64,000 nucleotides of DNA, taken from Puntigrus tetrazona. Lineage: Eukaryota > Chordata > Actinopteri > Cypriniformes > Cyprinidae. The notes beneath the pieces are model-generated. The model worked only from the letters and a program-made list of their open reading frames with translations. It ran no database searches and was not told the origin of the DNA. Below are positions 36,714 to 48,259 of this stretch, piece by piece. Within the stretch, counting starts at the first letter, position 1, and every line of letters starts with the position of its first letter. The stretch spans positions 24,845,089 through 24,909,088 of the forward strand of contig NC_056707.1 in assembly GCF_018831695.1 (NCBI RefSeq). Reading direction: 5' to 3'. Both the position numbers and the translations under genes were made by a program.

Positions 36714-36728
36714 CCGCATTCTCCACCA
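36714..36728 (-). other. Primer-binding site matching tRNA-Ala 3' end
   Basis: On the element strand, two bases after the 5' LTR, TGGTGGAGAATGCGG is complementary to a tRNA 3' end reading CCGCATTCTCCACCA. From memory this fits vertebrate tRNA-Ala of the AGC type. It is the start point for minus-strand DNA synthesis and confirms that the right-hand LTR is the 5' one. Confidence 0.75.
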
Positions 36729-36730
36729 CT

Positions 36731-37144
36731 TGTCACGGGGCGGATGAAGCACAGCACAAACAGAGGCGTTTGAACCCCGGAGGGCGTTTATTTAACAATA
36801 TATAGGTGATAGGTGAATGGTGAGCGGTGCACAACCGCTGTCAGTGGCGTTATCTTCTGGGTGCTCGGTGCTCTGGGTGCAGTCGGTGAGTGCACGGCAG
36901 CGGTGATTCTTGGGAATTAGCTCCGTGTCGCGGTTCAAGGACTGGCTTCTAGAAGATACAAAAGAGATAACAGTCAGAGACAGCATGTAGGAGTGTCGTA
37001 GCTCACTGGAGTGCGAGCCTGGCGTGGCTTATCTGGCCACCGGCAAACGAGCTCCAGGTGCGGCGAGTCCGGTGATTAGTGGCTTTCCCAGGTGATGGTG
37101 GTTTATTCCCAGGGCAACGCTGATGGTAGCTCGGGACGCCCGTC

Positions 37145-37145
<1 letters not shown>
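36731..37145 (-). repeat. 5' LTR of the retrotransposon (415 bp)
   Basis: Near-identical to the LTR at 32089-32505. On the element strand it starts TGACGGGCG and ends CCCCGTGACA. It contains TATATA (36799-36804, reversed) as probable core promoter and AATAAA (TTTATT at 36787-36792). Indels against the 3' LTR: GGCG/GGCGCG, GCGG/GCCGG, GCACGG/GCGG, and GGG/GGGG after CTT. Confidence 0.93.

Positions 37146-37147
<2 letters not shown>

Positions 37148-37230
<83 letters not shown>
37148..37230. repeat. (AT)n-(TG)n compound microsatellite flanking the retrotransposon
   Basis: (AT)26 at 37148-37199, then (TG)n to 37230. The retrotransposon abuts it directly. Confidence 0.97.
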
Positions 37231-37231
<1 letters not shown>

Positions 37232-37323
37232 CTCTTATATATGAGCAATAAAGGATGATGCATCATATGATACTCAAGAAAAAACTGGCAAATTCAGTAT
37301 TCAGATTTCATCTTTGTTCAATT

Positions 37324-37326
<3 letters not shown>

Positions 37327-37381
<55 letters not shown>
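37327..37381. repeat. (AT)n microsatellite
   Basis: Uninterrupted 55-bp AT run. Confidence 0.97.
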
Positions 37382-37384
<3 letters not shown>

Positions 37385-37714
37385 TTCCTAGACTATTATT
37401 TTAAAGTGTGTTTTTCTAAAAAGTCTCTTCATTCTGTACAGTATCGCATGCTGAACATAGCCGTCGTTTGGCAGACTCTGTACTGTATATTTAACTGTAT
37501 ATCCATCTCTATTTCAATTCCAGATCAGGAATATGACTCTGAGTTCAGGTCAGGTCTCAGGAACCTTATTTTAGCTGCTAAAGAATGACCAAGTGTTGTT
37601 GTTTTTTTATTGGCCTGTCCTATATTAGTTGATGTGATTCAGATTTTGTGACCTCATTTCTATCTCAGGACATCTGTTTCTGTCCTACCAGGTGCCTGTT
37701 TGTGCTACACCGCA

Positions 37715-38165
37715 CTTAAAGGGACAGTTCACCCTGAAATGCCCCTTCTGTTAAGTGTTTTTTCACCTACATATGGGATCCAATCTGCTTTGCTTTTATT
37801 AGAAGTTCAACTTAGGCCATAACATTTGTAAGCTCCAAAATGGACTATTAAAAGTTTAAAGATTAAAAGTAATACATATAGCGTATATTCCAAGTCATAC
37901 AATGACTGATAACCATCGTTATTCACTAATAATCTTTATCTCCGCCAGCTTTTATAGTTTCATATATACTTTTTTATGGTGCTTATTCGGAGTTTGATGT
38001 CCATAGTCGCAATGTACTGTTATTAAATAGCAAGAGCTGCATTAAAAATACTTTAAAAGTCTCCTTTTGTGTTCAAACGAACCGCGAACAGATTAAAACC
38101 TAGCAAAGTGGTTCTGGAACGACACGAGGGTTAGTTTTCATTTTAAAGTGAATTATTCTTTGAAC
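37715..38165. mobile_element. Cyprinid-type non-autonomous repeat ('GGGACAGTTCACCC ... GAGGGTTAG')
   Basis: The left end reads AAAGGGACAGTTCACCCTGAAATG (37718 on). The right end has GGAACGACACGAGGGTTAG, then CATTTTAAAGTGAATTATTC, resembling the inverted left end. No coding capacity. It belongs to the group of repeats with termini near TTCACCCAAAAATG that I know as very abundant in cyprinids. Confidence 0.6.
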
Positions 38166-39829
38166 GTTTGGCGGTCGTATGAGTTTCTTACGATCAGTAT
38201 GTGAAAGTCTCTTTGATTTAAAGTCTGAAGCCCCATCGGCGGAGATCTGGTATTAGTTTCTTTATCATGCCTCTGAGCCCAGTGTGAATCATTGTAATTG
38301 GCACAATTTAGAGAGGCACGCTGTACTTTCTGTAGAAAGATGTAAATTACTGGCAGTGAACTCCGTTTCACTCTGTACAGACGCTGAAGAATGCTGCTTT
38401 ACTTTCTGACAGCCCTCATTTATTTTTCTGCATTGCACAATCTGCACTATTTATTTTCACGAGGATGCACGTCACCGAAGCCTGTGAAACAGAACTTTAT
38501 TCGGTTTTGATGAACGCAGGTTCTGATTATCTCACGAAAACGCCGCCGCCTTACATGGCTGCGATAAAAATACGGTTCTGTGTTTTTGCCATAAAATGCC
38601 ATTTTAATACTGTAATAGAATTGGATGCCTCGGAATTGGATTAATCATGTCGGTTTGGTCTTGCGAAATGTTGCTCATAGCTGTTTTTACTAAGTGTAAA
38701 ATTACAGATCATGAGTAAGATTTATGAGATGAGCTGTTGTGTTGTGAACAACAGGATGTCATTTAGCCTAAAGAGATAAGCATTTCATCGTCATTTCATA
38801 TGTGACTTCTCTTTTACTATTATTTACCTTTTTCAGTCAAACTTGAAATGACCCTAATGATTATCAAGTTAAATCTCCTTACTGCATTCTTAAATTCAGA
38901 TTCATCCATTTCTAATGCAATATCTGCTTTTTTGTGTATTAAATAAACATAATAAACGGCAATATTTAATTACATTTAATATTTAATTTGCATTGCTATT
39001 TCAATCTTTCTCCATTTAATGTTCAGTTCATTGTTGTCCCTTGCCTTTTTATGTGCATTTTTAATGTTTTATTTTTATGTCAACGTCTGAATAAAGCAAA
39101 ACTTGTTTCAGTGTACTTATTAAAATTTAAGACATTTAGTGAAATTATTTTATAGCATGTAAAATGTAAGTTAACGGACTAAAACGGAACTGATTCACAG
39201 ATATCAACTTATCAATTCAGATTGCACATCTTTGGCTGTTACTTTGCTTTTGCTGTGGCCGGAGTGTGATTTATTATTTTGTTCTTCACACAAATGAAAT
39301 TTGATATCACCAGAAAAAGAATCCCAAATGCGCTGTGAGTATTTGACATCGCCCCGTCTTCCTGTAATTCTTCTAATGCTCACGCATGTAGTTTATTACA
39401 ATATCACAGTAGAACGAGAAGGACAGCACGATGTTTGTGTGTGAAGCAGGATGATGAAGGGTTTCAGAAGTCAGTCTGTTGATATGGGCAGCACTCAGTG
39501 CCTCTGCAAACACCGGCTTCAGGTTAAGAGACTTCACTCTCAACATCACGTTAAGTGAGTAATTTCCTCATCCGGATCCTCCTCTTTGAAATCAAACGCT
39601 TTTAGGTTAGACGAGGGATGAGAAGGATGAGAGAACAACAGAGAGAAATTGGAATGCCTGAGGCAAATTTTTTTCCCTAAATGAAAAGCAGGTGACCATC
39701 ACACAGCCAAGTAAGAGGTCACATTCTGACCCCTCATCGTTTAGAGAGAAAGAGAGAGAGGAAATCGAGCGATGTTGAACTTCATAATGACCCTTTGAAT
39801 CTTATGTTGGTTTGCGGAGACATTACTCT
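38166..39829. other. Intronic stretch, nothing recognised
   Basis: No exon or nameable repeat. A short (AG)n patch lies near 39746-39762. Confidence 0.4.
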
Positions 39830-40135
39830 CCTTTTGTCAAATAAGGCTGCATTTATTTGATCAAAATTGCAGTAAATATTCAGTAGCATATTTTTTCTAT
39901 TTGAATATTTTGTAAGGTATTGTTTATTCCTGTGATGCAAAGCTGCACAAGAAATTATCTTATATCTTATATCAGTGCTGAAAAACAGTAGTGCGGCTAT
40001 ATTTTTGTGGAAACTGTAATATTTACATGTTTGGTTTATTAATAGAAAGAGCAAAGTGTTTATTATAAATTGAAATCTTTTATTAGGTCACTTTTGATGA
40101 AATTACACATCCTTGTTGAATAATAAACTTAACTG
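39830..40135 (+). repeat. Copy of the AT-rich dispersed repeat (+ orientation)
   Basis: Blocks GGCTGCATTTATTTGATCAAAA, TTATTCCTGTGATGCAAAGCTG, then CACTTTTGATG and CATCCTTGTTGAATAA, in the same order as at 16411-16620 and 19590-19860. Confidence 0.7.
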
Positions 40136-43100
40136 AACTGAACTAAAACGAAATGAAATGAAATTGGATCCAAAATCCCCCAAAAAATAAAAGTCACATT
40201 TATACTGAGTATACATTGTGACCTTGGTACAAAGGTTTTTAGGCTGCTGGAGAATGTTTCCACAATTTAATTTTTTTCTCAAAATCTTTAAACTTTCCCG
40301 TTAAGCCCCATAAATGTGTCTATAGAGCCACATGTGTAATTCCAGCTCTCACGCTATGATTAAGTGTCTATTCTGAGAGCTCCGAAAGCAGTCAGTTGTC
40401 TTTGAGATATTGTAAGAGGTGACAAATAAGTAGCTTGTATTCTTGGCTTGGCAGCCTTCTGGAACTCGTGAATGATGGGACATCAGACCGCTTTAGGAGC
40501 TTTAGATGATGCAGGCCTCCAGTGACAGCTGGGACTGTGATGCCCTGGATAGTTTGTAGTTATATCAATTATATATATCGGATGAAATGTTATCATCATT
40601 GCTGACCTAGTTGACCATTGTTGTAGAACTTCATGAACGACAGGATTCTGTGCAGTTCTGTTCTTATGCACACTATAAAGTCATCATTGGCAGCAAGTAC
40701 TTTTAAGGGCTTTGCGTGATGTAGACTTCTAGTGACTGTCAGGCAACTTTGTGTATGTTTTTTGGCATTAAATGAAACACAACTGTGTAATGTAAAGTTC
40801 TCATATGACCAGTTTTGTAAGCATTATTAGAAAAGTTATTCTTGGACTTTGAGACTGATAAAGCAAGTGATATTTCACTGTTGTGTTTGTAGATGAGGAG
40901 TGAAGAGGCGGTGATGAATATGTTAGGTGATTGTGAATGTAACATCAGGAAGCAAGAGTATAAAAACCTTTATGAATACCAGAGACTGAAGGACAAGTTG
41001 GGAAGAATGAGACAAGTCAAGTGAAGCCGAGGTAGTTCCGGCAGTGATGGGGGTTCTGGGCTGTGACATCCCAACCGGAATAATGGCTTCAGCAGATCCT
41101 GGGAAAAATGACTTAATCTGGATCCTGGAGAGACTGATCATAAGAACAGCTCAGATACTGATCTTCGTGTTCCCAGGACCAGAGACTGACAGAAGAAGAC
41201 CACCCACAAACACGGGTGAATATAGTTTTGTGACAATTTTCTGTAGGTATAGACTCATGCTATCAACCTGACGGATCAAACTTAATTCGTCTGTTGTGGG
41301 ATTTTCTGAATTGGCTGGTCAATATCTGCAGACAAACCTTTTGTGCATGTTTTTTTTTGTTGTTTAGTAATTTTAAAATAACTTTGTAGTTTATAAAATG
41401 AAATAGAATAACAAAGCATCAATAAATATCATATTAGCTATGTTATAATCTGATTGTTTTATACATGTAGGCAAAAATTATGAAAAAAATGTTTACTTGG
41501 CTTGAAAGAGGCTTAAGATGATTGAGCAATTCACATATGGTGTGCTGTCTTGAAAGGTTTGCACATTATCTCTAAAAATATATTTCTGCGAAGAGAAAAT
41601 GAATGAGATTGCCCTTCAGGAACCCCGTAGTGTGGAGTAATGTAAAGGTTTGTCTGGGACGAGGTGTCTGGATCTGTGCCAGCTGTCTCATGAGGTTGGA
41701 TTGAGATGGGAACTGGTTTCCGTCTGTCATCCTCACTTCATCTCTTCTTCCTGAGGAGCCTCGGTGGGATAGACTGATCCCGGTCCACAACACTGGCCGA
41801 GTTACACCAAATCTCTATACTACACAAACACTCTCATCATTATAAATAAGTAAATAAATGTCTGGCCTTGAGTGCCAATAATATAAACATTTAGGCGACG
41901 CCAATTCTTCAGATTGCTTAGATAATGGATAATGCGATCCATATGGAAGGAGTTTTGTTCTACGGCACTGTTTTATGAGGTTTGTTTGAAATGCTAAAAC
42001 AATTGTGACCATTTGACCCATGAATGTTTGGATAAAAGAGAATTGTCCCTCCATCATCAGTTGTTCATGCGTCTCTGCAGTTTTGGAAAAAGATGGCAGC
42101 CAAGAACATGTCAGCAAATCTGACTGACAAGAGCAGAGCTTTCTTCTGATTGGCTGAACAGTAGCATTCTGGTGTCACTAAGACAGGTGTGATATATAGT
42201 ATTTTAGTATTTTGACCAATAACATTAATTATGCCAATAAAAAAATCTGTCATTTATTGGCCAATATATATTTTAGTTGTCTGAATTGTTTTTAGTTTCA
42301 GTCTGTTTTTGTCGACTAAATATCATATGATTTTAGTCAAATAATCTACAGTTAATTTAGTCAGCTAAAATCAAATGGGTTTAGTTATAGTGTAATGCAT
42401 TTATTAAGCATTTTTCAAAAATTTCCAAGCTCATTATGTTTGACATTAAGGTTTTATCATGATAGACACTGATTTAACTGAATGGAAAAAAATGGTTTTC
42501 TTTTCAATGAAACATCAATGGTTATACAGGCTAATTATGCATTATTTATAACTTGCTTACCATATGATTGATTATTTCAAGCAGACATGTATATTTATTT
42601 ATATGAATAAATTTTGATTAATCTTTAGGACTACTAATACTAAGTAAATGCACTCTTTATGTGTGTATATGCTTCAGGGTCTGCAGTCAGAAACCGGACT
42701 AAATTGAGTTCTTTCTTGCATCATCAAATTTACCCATATGGCTGCTCTTCTCTTACTCCCTCATAGTGAGATTTTTGAAGGTTTTATGAGACGTGCAGCA
42801 AGTATATGTTAGCTTATGTCCTGCAGGATCAATAAGCTGTGATAAGTTGGAATGTAAGTGGCATCTAACCTCTAAACCATGCAGCAGATTCGTTCTGAAT
42901 GAATCTGATCCCATATTGTCCCACCTTAACATTTCCGTCTCGTTTCTATTAGTTGATGAAGATGTCAATAGATTTTCATTGTAGTTTTTTGTCATTGAAA
43001 ATTAGTTTTTGTTCGTTATCATCTCGTTTTTATCTGTGAAAAAACAGCCAATGAAATTTTATTTAATTTAATTTGTTAAAAAATTCTAGAAATTTATAAC

Positions 43101-43815
43101 ATGTCATTTATTGGCCATAACATGAAAGTAATTAATCCAAAAAACTATTTATGAATGAATTATTCAGGATATCTTTTTTTTTATTAACTTGAAAAATATA
43201 TGGAAAATATTTGATAAAGTATGGAAAGTAATATATCAGCTTTTTTTCATTAAATCAACATTATTTGTTTAATATATATATAATTTTTTTTTTTTTTTTT
43301 TTTTACCTTGCATTACATTACAAAATAATTAGAAAATATTTTTATATCGCCCATTTATTTATAACATGACAGTAATTATCATCACGTTTTTCATCTCTAT
43401 TTACAGCACCTTTAATCTGAATGATTATGTTTGACAGTCTCTTGATTTTTATGGCACATGGAGGAAGTTTACATATGTTATTTTTTTATCAGTTCCCAGA
43501 CTTCACTCAAAAATGCTTTGTTTGACAAATATAACCTGTTTTTTGGATGCCGTTTCCTGAGGATGTTATAGCAGAACTTGATCGGACCCATGGGTTCTCC
43601 CTTACACTTTCAATTCACCGGGTCATTTGGCTTCCCCTCAAATCAATGCAGCATCAGTCCGCGGTGCTTTAATGCTTCTCTTGTCCTCAGATGCTCTGGG
43701 GGCTCGTCCTGTGGTGAGCGAACCCCCTACGGCGCTCCGAACCCTTTAAAGAGCAAAGAGAGCGAGACGTCCTCACTGTGTTTGTGTGGATGTGAGGTCA
43801 GAAAGAGTGGAAGGA
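40136..43815. other. Intronic stretch, no gene recognised
   Basis: Several open frames (for example 41044-41271 +) match nothing I know. At 42260-42400 and 42940-43030 there are TTAGTCGACTAAA-like repeat sequences common in fish introns. A poly-T run sits at about 43287-43305. Confidence 0.4.
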
Positions 43816-43817
43816 AA

Positions 43818-43834
43818 GGGAGGGGGGGTGAGGG
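43818..43834 (+). other. G-quadruplex-forming motif
   Basis: Four runs of three Gs with loops of 1, 1 and 3 bases (GGG A GGG G GGG TGA GGG). The short loops favour a stable quadruplex in single-stranded DNA or RNA. On the sense strand of the inferred gene it would be in the pre-mRNA. Confidence 0.6.
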
Positions 43835-44559
43835 CAAAGGTCAGACCCCCTTGCTGAGAAATGTTTTTGTGAGTAGAAGAATTGCAGCGTTGTGAAAGAA
43901 AACATTGTGGTGGGATGGATGGGGGTGGGAGTCCCGAAGAGGGCAGACCTGCTTTAACCAAAGTCAGGTACAAAAAGTGGGACGTTTCAGGCCGTGTTGA
44001 AGGTAGGTTGTGTGTTTCCAGGTGGTCTTGAGATGAATGGGAATGCTAATGAACTGCTTTTCTCCAGGTAAATCCTGATCAGAGGTAGTGCCAAGAAAAG
44101 GATAGCGGGTAGTTTGAAGGTGTCCTCCATCAAATGAGAAGACAACTAATCTCTTTCCCCAATTCCAAATGCTGAATTTTATTAAGGACGAGGAATATAA
44201 TCACTGGAGAAGATCCAAATATTCAGTTCACAGTTTTGGTTACATGTTCCAGAAATCGAAGGCTTTGTGTACGGTTCTTGACAGGACATGTCAAGGAACC
44301 TCTCAGTGTCATTGTGTACAGCTGATCAATGGTCAATTGCTGTATGATATTTAAACTCAGCACTGATCTTTCCAAATGACCTCATGAAGTAAAACTGAGT
44401 TTGGCTGAAGCATTAAGGTTTCCAAGCCAGAAGTGAGAGTTATTGACTGGTAATGGACTAATGGGTCTTGTACTGTACAAATAAAACTGTTTTGGATTGT
44501 TACTCTATCTAGGCGGTTGCTGGTCAATGTCTGTTGCACTGGTTGTGCTTTGCCTTACA

Positions 44560-44665
44560 CTTTCAGAAAAAAATTGCACAAATGGTACCTTTATTGTTAC
44601 AACAGCTTGTCACTGGGGCAGTACCAAAGAAGGGACATTTTTGTATCATCTTTACCGTAAAGCAG
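44560..44665. repeat. Second copy of the GTACC-rich repeat
   Basis: Contains TGGTACCTTTATTG, CACTGGGGCAGTACC and TTTTTGTATC, parallel to 30145-30300. Confidence 0.5.
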
Positions 44666-44869
44666 TTGTCTCAAATTTAATTCATGGAGGACCATAGCTC
44701 TGCTAGGGCTGGACGATATGGATAATGTACATCTAGGGCTATACGATATGTAAGGGATAATGTACATCCAGCAGGTTGTTAGGGACTGGCCAATCAAAAT
44801 CGAGTATCCCACAAAGACATGTAATCAACAATACTGACTCCAAGCTTTTAAATGCATAAGCTTTTTATT

Positions 44870-45141
44870 TTGGATAAATTCTGATCTTTGGATCTTTCTG
44901 TTCATCAAAGAATCCTGACGAAAAATCTACTCAACTTTTTTAAATGGTGATAATCAGTAAATCAGCATGTTAGAGTGATCACATGACATTGCTGGAGTAA
45001 TGATGCTGAAAATCCAGGTTTGATCACGGAAATAAATTAGTTTAAAATATATTTTCAAATATTAAGCAAATTTAAATAGTAAAAAAAAATCTACATGTTA
45101 AAGTTTTTACTGTACCTTGGATTAAATAAATGCAGCCATGG

Positions 45142-45174
<33 letters not shown>

Positions 45175-45180
45175 TAATAA
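44870..45180 (-). repeat. Copy of the AT-rich dispersed repeat (reverse), ending in (AAT)n
   Basis: Blocks CATCAAAGAATCCTGACGAAAA, GTGATCACATGACATTGCTGG, AATGATGCTGAAAATCCAGG and AATGCAGCCATGGTGAATAAT. (AAT)n follows at 45144-45173. Confidence 0.7.
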
Positions 45181-48100
45181 CAACAACCTTATCTGAATGA
45201 TTTTGATTTACATTCTTTTCTGAGTTTGAAAAATATTAACCTATATAACATATCTTGGCTTTTTTGAGACACGTATATACATCGGAAGAATAAGTAAAAA
45301 ATCCAAAACACCCTAGCAACCACATGTCCCAGTAATATTTGGTCAGCAGAATATTCCAGGAGTGTGGCTTTTGACTGTTTAGGTAAATGAATGGAGGCCC
45401 AATGATGGACACAATCATCTTATCCTGGCACTGGAATATGGACACAGAGATGGGTTTTTCCGATACGTGGACGAACTCCAGCATTGTGGAGTCATGTTTT
45501 ACATGGATTAGCTCACACACTCACATATTTCCAGCTCCTTGGGTTCATTTGCAGGTGAAGATGTTGTGTTTTTTTACATTGGCGTGGATGGAAGGAGTGA
45601 TTGATGTATCAAGTAAACGCAAGAGAGTGGATTTTAAGTGTTTGTGTGTGTGTTTAAAGGATTTATGAGCAGACTTTAGGGTGAGTGTATTTGTATAAGG
45701 TGAATTTTAAGGGTGACCGTGAGTGTATGTGTCGGTTTTGGAGATTTATACTAAGCGTAGTATGTTAAGGCAGATATATAAGAATGAGTAATGTTTAACG
45801 GGGCTGAATGATTGGACAGGAGAATGAAATAACGCCATTTGGAGGCTCTTTTCGAGAGCTTTACTGAGCAAATCAAACACTGGCTGTATCTGAAATCACA
45901 TACTTGTTCTTTGTTTCTAACATAGTAAATGCCACAGAATTTGCTATATAGGTAACAAGTGAAAGAAATGACTGAATGAATTCAGACTCTGATTGAAACA
46001 CTGATTGACTTGATTTTGTATAATATGGATGGATGGATGAATGAATGAATGGATTAATGAATGAATGAATTAATAAATAAAGAAATAAAATATATATTTA
46101 TATGTTTAAAGACTATTAGGATGGGCATGCATCATGCTTTTAGTGTGTAAGGAAAAATAAAAATACAAATATTTACTCTATACTTGGTTGCACCACAAGT
46201 CATGGCATTAAAACCTTTCTCATAAGTTTATCAAAAGCAAATGAATCCATCATGAATATGAACTTGAATATTTATGGACTATATTGTTAGATTTAACTAG
46301 ATTTGTCTTTTTTAATTGTGTATTTAAACGACCCATATAGAGCATACTGAGTATAGTGCACAATATTGGGAGCTATTTCGGAAACTGTGTATCTCTGTTT
46401 TTGTCTGCAGAAGGAGCAGTCTTTGTAAGGTGACTGTATACATTAGGAATGTGTGTGCACGTTAGAGACGGGCCTGCTGGGGCTCTGCGCTCCGATCCGT
46501 GGTAGCACGCTTCTTTTAAGAGGAGGTGTTTAAGTAACCACTGCTGTAATTTCACATCACTTAAGGGCAGATCTGAGTACCCTGGAATGACTTCATTCAC
46601 ATTGTTAATTTACAGATTAAACTCTAAGAGGATTGTAGGTGAATGGCTGTATTTACCACGCCTCACCGGACGCCTACAGACACTTTCCCATGATGCTTGG
46701 CGGGGTTCTCACATGGAGAGACCAATGCTTTCTGTACTGTACTAGGAAATAAAACCTGAAGCCTTAACAAACGATCCTACGTTTGCTGAGTTGCAGCCTC
46801 ACGTTTCAGCCCCATTCTTAAAATTAAATGAATGTTGTTGCATTATATAACACTGTAATGCTCAAACCAAACAGCTGTGTTTGAAATAACATTACCATAC
46901 TACTCTTTTAAATCTGCAGTTTGTTTCTATTATTTACTATATGTGCACTGTGCAATAAAGTATCCCAGAATGCAAAGTGCTCCGTTCAATACAATTTAAT
47001 ATATTTACCATATCGGTTGAAATTATTAAACATTTGTTTGACTCACAAAATACATGTATTTAAGCGCAAAATATTACACGTTAAGATGTTAACAAGGTGC
47101 CACTTGCTAAATTAAATATGCAAATTGATTGTGATGTTATAATGCTGCGCACTACTATTTGATTAAAAAGAAGTTGATATAAAAATATATTACAAGCAGT
47201 AGTATACAATAATAATGAACATTAATGTGTATTATTAAAAGGCTAAATAATGAGCTATTTCTTAATAATACACTGCATAAGTATAAATATTGAAATTAAT
47301 ACATTAGTTAAACTTGTACATATAATTTTTAATTGATAAATACATAAATATAAACACACACACAAGCGAAGAATATGAAAGAACGTGCATAATACTGTGA
47401 ATAAACTGCAAATAGTATTTTTTTTTAAGTTTCGCTCCAAATATAGCTAACATCTAGCTTTATTTCAGTGACATTCAGGCGTTTGAAAGTGTGACTAAAG
47501 TGTCCAAATATCTTTTGGGACTCATGCGTGCTTCTCTCCTGAGCAGAGTGAGTTTATGATGGAAACACACCTCCTTTCCTGCCTGTGAGCTGATGGCTGT
47601 GTGCCCGGTCTGTGTCTGGTTCAACTGAAAGGATGGAGAGAAAGTAAATGTGTGTCAGAACCAGCGAGAGACGGAGTGAAAAGAGGGTTCTGGACCTGCT
47701 GGATAAAGCTTTCATTAACTAAAATGAGGGCGTTTTATCAGGCACATTAATACCTATGGCTCAGTTATGGAAATACCTCACTTAGAAATCAGCTTCGCAT
47801 TGTATTTCGTGGAACAGCACTTCCTGTTTGTGTCACTGCAGCTTTGTGAGAATAGAATGTTATCTTTGTCCTCCAGCACCTCTAGGAAACTTCTTCCCTT
47901 GCGTCAAGTTCAAAGAAAGCCATCAAAGAGAATCACAGGTGGCTTAACAGCAGCGTCTCTCTCACACACACCACCATCTGGAATCATTGTTGTCCTGTAG
48001 TAACCGCATCTGAGACCAGGTGCTGCTGGAGCTCATACACTTGTGGGAAAAAAAAAAACTTTCTGCTTGTAGAAGAGGTGACAGCCACAGCTAAGGCTGG

Positions 48101-48259
48101 AATTTATTCTGCGTTCATATCTTTACAATTATTTTGAATGATTGTTTTGATTTTGCGTTTATTGACCATTAAGTTCCCTAAAAACTAATTTTACTCATTT
48201 CTTATATTACACATTTTAACTCTAATTTGCTATAATAAAGATAGATATGTTGGATGTTC
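45181..48259. other. Intronic stretch, no gene recognised
   Basis: A degenerate (GGAT)/(GAAT) patch lies at about 46027-46080. Open frames here have no family I recognise. Confidence 0.4.

Larger units (their letters stand above)
32089..37145 (-). mobile_element. Full-length Ty3/gypsy-type LTR retrotransposon, Gmr1-like domain order
   Basis: A 5,057-bp element read on the - strand. Two near-identical LTRs (32089-32505 and 36731-37145) bound a GC-rich interior. Read 5'->3' on its own strand: 5' LTR, primer-binding site, gag, protease, integrase, reverse transcriptase, RNase H, polypurine tract, 3' LTR. Integrase lies before RT, and only about 45 bp separates the RNase H stop (32552) from the LTR, so no second integrase fits. 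The RT and the HHCC-DDE-GPY/F integrase are of Ty3/gypsy type, so the order matches the Gmr1 group of fish and other deuterostome elements. Several frameshifts break gag and pol, so it is not functional as written. The flanks are alternating AT, so a target-site duplication is plausible but cannot be read unambiguously. Confidence 0.92.

Noticed and set aside
41044..41271. 75-codon open frame after a GC-richer stretch
   Set aside because: No family recognised and no splice signal; likely part of an unnamed repeat or chance.
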